From positions 1-64,000 of the forward strand of contig JAEYYV010000041.1 of assembly GCA_023428295.1 (NCBI GenBank): a stretch of 64,000 bases of DNA, read 5' to 3'. The translations under genes were made by a program, and so were the position numbers. The notes under the pieces are model-generated. The model worked only from the letters and a program-made list of their open reading frames with translations. It had not been told where the DNA came from and did no database searches. Of the stretch, positions 36,368-43,392 are shown piece by piece (position 1 is the first letter of the stretch; each line of letters starts with the position of its first letter). Source of the DNA: Pseudomonadota bacterium. Its GTDB lineage: Bacteria; Myxococcota_A; Polyangia; Haliangiales; Haliangiaceae.

Positions 36368-37234
36368 GTGCGCCGCTTCTATATCGAGTACCTCGGTGAC
36401 TTCGTCGAGCTGCCGCTCGGCGAGACGATCATCGGACGCGATATCGGTTGCATGTTGCGCTTCAACGATCCCGCCGTGTCGCGGCGGCACCTGCGCTTCG
36501 TGCGTCACACGCACGAGGTCCTCGTCGAGGATCTCCACTCGAGCAACGGCACGCTGTTCAACGACGAGCGCCTGCGGCACCCGCGTGCAGTCGCCGATGG
36601 CGACTCGATCCGCGTCGGCAGCCGCGAGCTCACGATTCGCACCGCCGATCACGCGTACCCGCTACCGTCGACGCTCGTGCTCGACGAGGACGGCCCGCCT
36701 GCGTCGCGCCGCGCGGCCACGTCGAAGCTACCGACCACCGCACCGCCGCCCTTCCGCGTGCAGCGCTGTCCCGCGTGCGGATCGGCGGTGAGCCCGTCCG
36801 ACGAGAAGTGCGGAAAGTGCGGGCACGTGTGGGACGAGTTCCGTCCGAAGCAGCGCACGGACGTGAGGCGAAACCCGCTCCTGGACCGCCGCGCTGGCGA
36901 GCGCAAGTTCATCGAGATGACCGTGCTCTACGTGAGCCGCGAGCTCGAGCTCGAAGCGACCACGCAGGATCTCTCGACGAGCGGCGTGTTCGTTTGCACG
37001 CAGGTGCTCGACCCGATCGGAACGCGTTGTCAGCTGACGCTGCTCGTCGACGGTGGACCGCCGCTCGCGATCGCGGGTCACGTGCGCCGCGTCGTCGAGA
37101 TCCCCAACGAGAGCGAGCCGGTTGGCCTCGGCGTGGAGTTTCTCGATCTCGGTCCGGCTGCGCTGTCGTGGCTCGAGGTCGTGCTCGAGCGCGCTACGAC
37201 GGTCAGCAAAGAAGAGCCGGTCCTTGTCGACTAG
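36368..37234 (+). CDS. FHA-zinc ribbon-PilZ protein
   Basis: About 288 residues from a GTG at 36368; an ATG at 36299 would add 23 residues. Residues about 3-95 are an FHA domain (IIGRDIGCMLRF, SRRHLRFV, SSNGTLF), which should bind phosphothreonine. A zinc ribbon follows (CPACGSAVSPSDEKCGKCGH). The C-terminal ~110 residues are a PilZ domain with both c-di-GMP motifs intact: RRAGER and DLSTSG. Such a protein could couple kinase phosphorylation to c-di-GMP. It is divergent from a cytoplasmic Ser/Thr kinase gene and convergent with an Lpd-like gene, with a hairpin between them. Confidence 0.9.
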   Translation: MRRFYIEYLGDFVELPLGETIIGRDIGCMLRFNDPAVSRRHLRFVRHTHEVLVEDLHSSNGTLFNDERLRHPRAVADGDSIRVGSRELTIRTADHAYPLPSTLVLDEDGPPASRRAATSKLPTTAPPPFRVQRCPACGSAVSPSDEKCGKCGHVWDEFRPKQRTDVRRNPLLDRRAGERKFIEMTVLYVSRELELEATTQDLSTSGVFVCTQVLDPIGTRCQLTLLVDGGPPLAIAGHVRRVVEIPNESEPVGLGVEFLDLGPAALSWLEVVLERATTVSKEEPVLVD

Positions 37235-37248
37235 AGTCGACGAGGACC
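37219..37248. terminator. Strong hairpin in the convergent FHA-PilZ / Lpd-like junction
   Basis: GGTCCTTGTCGAC (37219-37231) pairs with GTCGACGAGGACC (37236-37248) over 13 bp with one G-T wobble, leaving a 4-base loop TAGA. The loop holds the FHA-PilZ stop codon TAG (37232-37234). The opposing gene's stop lies at 37260. The position suits a bidirectional terminator, but no T-tract follows, so it might instead be an mRNA-stabilising hairpin. Confidence 0.55.
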
Positions 37249-37259
37249 CTTAGCCACCC

Positions 37260-38720
37260 TTACCCATCGACGATCCGACAGCGACCGTCCATCGCGTCCG
37301 GCTTGTAGAGCGACGTGCCGAGCAAGAGCCGCGCGGCTTCGAGCACGCCTTCCGTGACCGCCGGGTGCGGGTGCACGCAGCGATCGACGGCGTCGAGTGT
37401 TCCGCCCTGCCCGATGAGCAGCGCCACGCCCTGGATGCACGTGCCCGCCTGCGGCCCCACGACGCGAAGACCGAGCAAGCGCCCATCGGGACGGGCGAGG
37501 AGCTTCACGAAGCCCGCGGTCGCGCGCATCGCGAGGTTGCGGCGGTTGAGCGAGTTCGACACGATCGCCGCGCGATAGCGGATGCCCTTCGCGCGCGCCA
37601 TCTGCTCGTCGAGACCGACGGCCGCGACCTCCGGCGACAGGAAGTAGATCGCCGATTGCGCCTCGTGAATGATCGGCGGCGGATCCAGCCCGTACATGTC
37701 CTCGACGCAGTGACGCGCCTCGAGCTCCGCGAGGTTCGCGAGCATGAGATCCGGCGTGACATCGCCGGCGGCCCAGATGTGCGAGGCCGACGTCCGGCAC
37801 GACTCGACGATGATGCCGCCCGTGCGCGGATCGACGGCAACGCCGGGGTGCTCGAGACCGAGGCCCGTGGTCGATGGCGCGCGTCCGGTCGCGACGAGCA
37901 CGCGGTCGTAGCGCTCCGTGCGCTGCGCACCAGTCTCGTCGAGCCACGTGACCTCGGCGGCGCCGTCGCTCTCGGTGCCGATCACTTTCACCGCCTGGAT
38001 CTGCGCTTTGCGATGCACGCAGACGCCGATCTCGGAGAAGCGCGCGGCCACGACGGCGGAGACGTCTTCGTCCTCGAACGGCAAGATGCGCGGTTGGCGA
38101 TCGAACAGCTCGACGCGCGTCGATCCGAAGTGAGCGAAGATCGTCGCGTACTCGCACCCGACCACGCCGGCGCCGATGATCGCAAGTCGTCCCGGCAGCT
38201 CGGCCACATGCTCGATGTGATCGCTCGTGAGCACGCGCACGCCGTCGACGGGAATGTTCGGCGGCACGCGCGGCTTGGAGCCCACGGTGATGAGGAAGCG
38301 ATCGGCGGCGATCGTGCGGTCACCGACGCGGATCGCGTCGTGCGCGACGAACTGACCGCGCCCACGGATGCGCTCGATCGAGCCGCGCGATCCATCGGCG
38401 GAGCGATCAGCGAGCGCGCGCAGCTGCTGCTCGAGGAGCGCTTGCGCTTCGCCGCACGCAGATGCGACCTGGGCGCGGATCTCGCTCCAGCTCGCGGTGA
38501 GCGCGCCACCGTCGTACCCGCGATCGCAGCGGCGTGCGCGCGCGAAGTCTCCCGAGAGGTGCCACAGCGTCTTCGAAGACAACGCGCCGTCGAAGATGCC
38601 GGCACCGCCGAGCGGCCCGCCATCGACGAGAGCGACGCGCTTGCCGAGATCCGTCGCGCGGATCGCGCCCGCGAAGCCACCCGGGCCTGCACCGACTACG
38701 CAGAGGTCGTAACGATCCAC
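37260..38720 (-). CDS. Dihydrolipoamide dehydrogenase-like flavoprotein lacking redox cysteines
   Basis: 486 residues from a GTG start. It has the FAD site GAGPGG (10-15), the NAD(P)H site GAGVVG and FAD-closing IWAAGD, and the C-terminal interface His (VHPHPAVTEG). The usual GGTCxNxGCxPSK redox-disulphide motif is replaced by GGAGIFDGALSSK, so both cysteines are gone (Gly41 and Ala46 at those positions). A protein of this kind cannot use the disulphide relay of E3. Mycobacterial LpdA-type relatives with the same loss act as NAD(P)H quinone reductases or transhydrogenases; that is the likeliest comparison. The gene is divergent from the ClpS-type fusion, with 27 bp between starts. Confidence 0.9.
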   Translation of the reverse strand: MDRYDLCVVGAGPGGFAGAIRATDLGKRVALVDGGPLGGAGIFDGALSSKTLWHLSGDFARARRCDRGYDGGALTASWSEIRAQVASACGEAQALLEQQLRALADRSADGSRGSIERIRGRGQFVAHDAIRVGDRTIAADRFLITVGSKPRVPPNIPVDGVRVLTSDHIEHVAELPGRLAIIGAGVVGCEYATIFAHFGSTRVELFDRQPRILPFEDEDVSAVVAARFSEIGVCVHRKAQIQAVKVIGTESDGAAEVTWLDETGAQRTERYDRVLVATGRAPSTTGLGLEHPGVAVDPRTGGIIVESCRTSASHIWAAGDVTPDLMLANLAELEARHCVEDMYGLDPPPIIHEAQSAIYFLSPEVAAVGLDEQMARAKGIRYRAAIVSNSLNRRNLAMRATAGFVKLLARPDGRLLGLRVVGPQAGTCIQGVALLIGQGGTLDAVDRCVHPHPAVTEGVLEAARLLLGTSLYKPDAMDGRCRIVDG

Positions 38721-38747
38721 GTCGCGATCCTATGGCACCCTGTGCTC

Positions 38748-39515
38748 GTGATCGAGTATCTGCTGCTCGGAGGCGCAGCGCTGACCGCCGTCGGCTGGGA
38801 GCGACTGCGCCGGCGACGCTACGAGCGCCAGTACAGGGCGTTCCTCGACACGCTCTCGACGGAGATGCAGGTCGTGCTGCACGTCGCGAATCACGAGGCC
38901 ACACAGCGCCGCCAGCAGCTCGCGCCGATGCACCTCGCGTATGGCCTGTTGCAGGACGACACCTTCGTCGAGGCCGTGAAGGCGCTCGATGGTGACGCCG
39001 AAGCGCTCGAAGCACGCGTGCTCGCCGAGCTGGATCGCGGCGTGATGGATCTCATGGGCTTCGGTGTCCCCGAAGCCGTCCTGGCGGTCGCGCACGCATC
39101 CGCGACGGCGCAGATGGCCGGACGCGCCGCGACGTGCGCCGATCTGTTCGGCCACTTGCTCCGCACGCACGGCGGACCACTGTTCGACGAGCCTCCGCTC
39201 ACGGCGCACGCGTTGTTGTTCCTGCTCGTGCATGGCGAGCGGATGCCACGGTCGACGATCGACGGAGCGCGCGATGTTCTGGTGGTGCTGCGAAATGACG
39301 ACCTGACCACCCGCGAGTTCGTCGTGGATGTACTGAAAGATGTGTTTTCTCTCTCACCCGACGAAGCCGAACGCGTGATGACGAGCGCGCACGAGGGCGG
39401 CCGTGGCGTCATCGCGAGGCTTCCGTCGGAGATCGCGCGCGACCGGATCATCTCCGTACGAGAACGCGCTGTGTCAGAGCACTTTCCCTTGTGGATCGGC
39501 GTCGAGCCCGTTTGA
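38748..39515 (+). CDS. Membrane-anchored ClpA N-domain / ClpS fusion protein
   Basis: 255 residues from the GTG at 38748 (GTG at 38742 adds two residues). A single hydrophobic segment at residues about 2-18 (IEYLLLGGAALTAVGW) plus Arg-rich RLRRRRYER suggests an inner-membrane anchor with the rest in the cytoplasm. Residues about 45-165 match the two-lobed ClpA/ClpB N domain (HLAYGLLQDDTFVEAVKALD; then AVAHASATAQ... to LLFLLVHG). Residues 175-253 are a ClpS domain (NDDLTTREFVVDVLKDVF, AHEGGRG). ClpS residues NDD and H216 are retained; the gatekeeper Met of E. coli ClpS is Arg here, so N-degron specificity may differ. ClpS binds the ClpA N domain in bacteria, so this fuses adaptor and dock. Confidence 0.85.
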   Translation: MIEYLLLGGAALTAVGWERLRRRRYERQYRAFLDTLSTEMQVVLHVANHEATQRRQQLAPMHLAYGLLQDDTFVEAVKALDGDAEALEARVLAELDRGVMDLMGFGVPEAVLAVAHASATAQMAGRAATCADLFGHLLRTHGGPLFDEPPLTAHALLFLLVHGERMPRSTIDGARDVLVVLRNDDLTTREFVVDVLKDVFSLSPDEAERVMTSAHEGGRGVIARLPSEIARDRIISVRERAVSEHFPLWIGVEPV

Positions 39516-39527
39516 TACGTTGGGCTC

Positions 39528-42437
39528 GTGACGAGAGGGATCGTTCTAGTCGCAGCCGTCTGCTCTGCGTGCAGTGATCCGGTGGAGCCGCTGGCAACGG
39601 CAGAGCCGGGCGTCGTGTTCACCTATCCGATGGACGAGCAGCTCGATGTTCCCACCGGCGCGCGCGTGCTCGTCACGTTCTCCGAAGCGGTCGACGCGAG
39701 CGCGCTCGGCCCGTGCACGGAGACGAGCGGCGCGGTGTGTCTCGTCGGACCGTCGGGCGTTGTCGATGCGATGCCGATCGTCGTCGGCGAGCGCACCGTC
39801 GAGCTGACGAACCTGTCGCTCGAGGCGGGCACCGCGTACCAGCTGTTCGTGCGCCCGGAGATCGATCCGGTCGCGACCAACCTTCCCGCCTCGGGACCGC
39901 TCGTGACGTTCACGACACGCTCGTCGCGCCCGCGTGCGGCGGCACCCACGCTCGTCGCGGTCAACGGCTCGCCGGTGGACACGCCCACGTCGTTCCGCCC
40001 GATGTTCGAGACATCGACGATTCGCCTCGTGTTCAGCGAGCCGCTCGATCCGCGAACCGTGACCATGACCGCCGGCGCCATCGAGCTCGTCGATAGCAGC
40101 GGTGGCACGGTGCCGGCGACGCTGCTCGCGAACGGCATCCACGTCTCGATCGATCCGATCGCCGATCTCACGCCGGGCATGTCGTACTCGCTCAAGATCG
40201 GCAACGCGGTCCGCGACCTCGGTGGGCAGCAAGTCTCGCCGCAGACCATCGCGCTCGTTCCCGAGAGCTCGCGAGGGACCGCGCCGGTCACGCAGGTGCT
40301 GCGGACGCGCGGCCAAGGTGATCCGGGGCCGAAGCTCTCGCGCGCAGGCGGCGTCACCAACGTCATCGCCATCGACAAGCCGCTCATCGGCAAAGAGACC
40401 TCCACGCTGTTGCCCGTCGCGCTCGAGGCAGAGATGGGCGACGCGACGATCCTCGGCGGACCGATCGCGTTCGTGCTGCGCAAAGGCCAGCGCCTGTCCG
40501 CGACCGGCCTCGACATCAAGCTGGGCGGCGAGCTCCCCTCCGGCCTCGAGACCGGCGACATCCAGATCGAGCTGCTGAGCGACGCGGGCGGACGGCTGTA
40601 CCGCAATCCGCATCAGCTGCCGGACCAGCGCCCCGAGAACGAGCGCGCGCCGCTGTACGTCGATCTCAGCCTCGACGTCGCGGTCTACGCGAAGGATCCC
40701 ACAGGCAACGCCGTCATGGCGCAGACCATCCTCGGCGTGCAGAGCATCGGCACCGCGCAGGCCACCGAGGGCGTGCTCGCGATCGAGAACGTCGCGACGA
40801 TGGAGATCGCGCTGCTCGGTGTGACCGTCGCGCCGAGCAACCTCACGCTCGAGCTGATCACGGATCCGTCTGCGTCGATCATCGCGGACACCGAGCCACC
40901 GACGATCGTCGCCACGTCGCCCGATCTCGGCGACACGCAGCCTGTCGATGGCGGCATCGAGGTCATCTTCAGCGAGCCGGTCGACATCGATCGCGTGCGC
41001 GCAGGCGGTATGCGTCTCGAGACCGGAACGAACACCGTGGTGCCTGTCGTGTTCGAGAGCCACGGCTCGACGATCGTCGTGCGGCCGCTCGCGAAGCTCG
41101 CGTACTCCACGAGCTATCGCCTCGTGATGGGCGACATCGCGGACCTCGCCGGCAACGAGCTCGCCATGGGTCAGACGATGGCGTTCTCGACGCCGCGCCT
41201 CGCCAACACCGGCGCCCCCATGGTGGTGACCGGTATGTATCCCGGCGTTCCGTGCTCGCTCACCGGCGCCACGGCGACGAGCCCGGGCCGCTGCTCGAGC
41301 GGCAGGAGCAACGACGACCTCTATCACCCGTTCACGATCGGCAGAGACGACAACGTGCAGGTCACGTTCAGCCAATCGATCACGCCCTCGTCGATCACGC
41401 TCGGCACCGCGTGTGGTCAAGGTAGCGTTCGCATCGAAGCGCTCGACGCCGCGGGCGCGTGCACGAACGTCGTTCCCGGCACGCTGCTTCGCCGCGATCG
41501 CATGCTCGAGTTCGTCCCCGACGTGCCATGGACCGAGGGCGCGCGGTATCGCTTCTCGCTGATCTCTGGCGACAACGACGGCTGCAGCGCGAACGAGCTG
41601 TGCGGCAACGGCTCCGCCGCGAGCTTCGATCCGCTCGGCGGCATGAAGGACAATGATGGCGGCGGACCGAACCTCGTCATTCCATTCACGGGTGCCGCGC
41701 CCACGAAGGGCACGTACATGCTCGTGAGCTCCGGTCCGTACACCGACGTGAACGGCTCGGGGTATGTCGATAGCGTCGAGGTGCTCGCCGACGACAACCG
41801 CGCTGCCATGGCCATCCTCGGCACGGAAGGCGCCATCTCCGCCGCGAGCTTCTCTGGTGACGACTGCATTCCCGGCATGCCCGGCAAGCAAGCGTGCATG
41901 TATCTCCGCGGCGACATGCCGGTCACGATGGGCGAGCTCGCGCAGAACTGCGCCCTGCCCGGCGGACTGTCCGCGCCGTCGTGCATCCCGGTCACGATGT
42001 CGCCGCAGGCCATGCTCGCGACGAACATCTCGATGAGCGCCACGGTGCTCCTCTCGATCAACACCGACACCGGCACCTCGGTGATGCGCATCCGCGAGCC
42101 GGCCAACGGGCCCGTGATGGGCTACATCGTCGACGATGGCGGCACGCCCACGCTGATCGCGCAGCTCGATCTCTACATGGACGCGCCGGACATGTCCGTC
42201 GCGCTCGATCTCGCGAACCACGATCTGCACAGCAAGCCGCTGTCGCTCGTGCTCGAGGGACCGGTGACGTTCTTGCCCGACGGACGCATCGCGATCACCG
42301 CGGCCAACAAGGCAGACCTGCCAGTGACCGTGAACATCACGTCGCTCGTCGCCGACGGTGCCGTGAAGATGGTCGTTCCAGCCGGTGAGATGAAGCTGCG
42401 GCTCGTCTCGCCGACGCTGCGAGGAGTGTCGCGATGA
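39528..42437 (+). CDS. Large lipoprotein with repeated bacterial Ig-like (Big_5-type) domains
   Basis: 969 residues from a GTG 12 bp after the ClpS-fusion stop. The start MTRGIVLVAAVCSAC gives a lipoprotein signal with lipobox VCSAC. At least three repeats of about 100 residues match SbsA-type Big_5 domains: each has a ...PTGARVLVTFSEAVD-like strand, then LxxGTxYxL, then ...DLxG.... Examples are FSEAVDASAL, FSEPLDPRTVTM and FSEPVDIDRV. Further C-terminal beta domains lack a named motif, and a Cys-containing stretch (CSANELCGNG) occurs near residue 690. It is followed with a 4-bp overlap by an outer-membrane barrel gene, so it is probably a surface-exposed adhesive or structural lipoprotein. 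Confidence 0.8.
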   Translation: MTRGIVLVAAVCSACSDPVEPLATAEPGVVFTYPMDEQLDVPTGARVLVTFSEAVDASALGPCTETSGAVCLVGPSGVVDAMPIVVGERTVELTNLSLEAGTAYQLFVRPEIDPVATNLPASGPLVTFTTRSSRPRAAAPTLVAVNGSPVDTPTSFRPMFETSTIRLVFSEPLDPRTVTMTAGAIELVDSSGGTVPATLLANGIHVSIDPIADLTPGMSYSLKIGNAVRDLGGQQVSPQTIALVPESSRGTAPVTQVLRTRGQGDPGPKLSRAGGVTNVIAIDKPLIGKETSTLLPVALEAEMGDATILGGPIAFVLRKGQRLSATGLDIKLGGELPSGLETGDIQIELLSDAGGRLYRNPHQLPDQRPENERAPLYVDLSLDVAVYAKDPTGNAVMAQTILGVQSIGTAQATEGVLAIENVATMEIALLGVTVAPSNLTLELITDPSASIIADTEPPTIVATSPDLGDTQPVDGGIEVIFSEPVDIDRVRAGGMRLETGTNTVVPVVFESHGSTIVVRPLAKLAYSTSYRLVMGDIADLAGNELAMGQTMAFSTPRLANTGAPMVVTGMYPGVPCSLTGATATSPGRCSSGRSNDDLYHPFTIGRDDNVQVTFSQSITPSSITLGTACGQGSVRIEALDAAGACTNVVPGTLLRRDRMLEFVPDVPWTEGARYRFSLISGDNDGCSANELCGNGSAASFDPLGGMKDNDGGGPNLVIPFTGAAPTKGTYMLVSSGPYTDVNGSGYVDSVEVLADDNRAAMAILGTEGAISAASFSGDDCIPGMPGKQACMYLRGDMPVTMGELAQNCALPGGLSAPSCIPVTMSPQAMLATNISMSATVLLSINTDTGTSVMRIREPANGPVMGYIVDDGGTPTLIAQLDLYMDAPDMSVALDLANHDLHSKPLSLVLEGPVTFLPDGRIAITAANKADLPVTVNITSLVADGAVKMVVPAGEMKLRLVSPTLRGVSR

Positions 42438-43300
42438 AGTCTCTCCTCCTGCTCCTGCTCCTCGCACCGGCTGCGCTCGCGGAGCCGAAATCAGTCGCTG
42501 TCGTCGAGCCCGCGAGCACGACGTCCGTCGACGCAACACCGGCCGCGCCTGCATCTCCCAGACCGCGTCGCTTCTACTTTCGCCTCGGCGGTGTTCACAT
42601 CGCTCCGCTCGCCACGTCGCGCGAGATGGAGCTCGCCGACGTCGACGGTCCCGCGAGCCTCGCGCTGCAGAACGGGCCGATCGCGGGCTCGGGCGCCACG
42701 GTCACGTCGGCCACCGTTCCCGGCGCGATCGTCGGCTACGTGTTGCCGTGGCTCGGGGGCAAGCTCTCCGTCGAAGCGATCCTCGGCATCCCGTTCGACG
42801 TGAGGTTCGAAGCGACGGGCTCGCTGCGCGACGAGTCGATCGCACCCGACGCGCTCGGCATTCCGACCGGCGTGGGAGCGCTCGGTCCCCAGCTCGGCAA
42901 AGCGACCGCGATCCCGATCGTCGTCACCGCCGTGTACGCGCCGCTCGGCGTCGATCGCCGCATCGTTCCGCTCGTCGGGATCGGACCGTCGATCATGTTC
43001 ACGACGGGTGGCGAGATCACGAACCCGACGCTGACCGAGGTGAGCAAGCCCTCGTTCGAGATCGCGCCGGCGCCCGGCCTCGTGCTGCAAGGCGGTCTCG
43101 ACGTGACGATCTACAAGCGCATCAAGGCGCGCCTCGACATCAAGTACATCGTGGGCATGCTCGCGCGCGGCACCGTCGAGCACGTGCAGGTGCGAACGCC
43201 GGGGCTGCCGCTGTTCGATACCGTCGAGGTCGGCACCGCGAAGATGTCCGTGTGGGTCAACCCACTCGTCGTGCAGCTCGGCATCGGCGCCGACTTCTAG
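42434..43300 (+). CDS. Outer-membrane barrel protein
   Basis: 288 residues with a Sec signal (MKSLLLLLLLAPAALAEPK). Gly-rich beta strands follow, for example FYFRLGGVHIAPL, GAIVGYVLPWLGGKLSVEAIL and ARLDIKYIVGML, consistent with a barrel of eight or more strands; the C terminus is VQLGIGADF, ending in Phe as BAM substrates do. The start codon overlaps the stop of the Ig-like lipoprotein by 4 bp. Function is unassigned beyond a porin or structural role. Confidence 0.8.
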   Translation: MKSLLLLLLLAPAALAEPKSVAVVEPASTTSVDATPAAPASPRPRRFYFRLGGVHIAPLATSREMELADVDGPASLALQNGPIAGSGATVTSATVPGAIVGYVLPWLGGKLSVEAILGIPFDVRFEATGSLRDESIAPDALGIPTGVGALGPQLGKATAIPIVVTAVYAPLGVDRRIVPLVGIGPSIMFTTGGEITNPTLTEVSKPSFEIAPAPGLVLQGGLDVTIYKRIKARLDIKYIVGMLARGTVEHVQVRTPGLPLFDTVEVGTAKMSVWVNPLVVQLGIGADF

Positions 43301-43392
43301 AGCCTTTCTAGAGCACGAGCGCATGCGGGGCGCGTCAGGTTCGCTTGGTTGCTGCCCACAGAGACGAGCAAGGGCGGCGTAGACTGCCTGCC

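Noticed and set aside
38731..38750. TGGCAC-N-GCTC resembling a sigma-54 promoter upstream of the ClpS fusion
   Set aside because: The GG to GC spacing is two bases short of the required ten, so it is not a usable -24/-12 promoter.
39513..39522. TTGATACGTT after stop codons at 39513 and near 63801
   Set aside because: A ten-base match is within chance expectation here, and neither copy is placed like a known promoter.
39546..42554. 1002-residue open frame on the minus strand
   Set aside because: It is antisense to the Ig-like lipoprotein and has Arg/Ala/His-biased composition with no recognisable domain.
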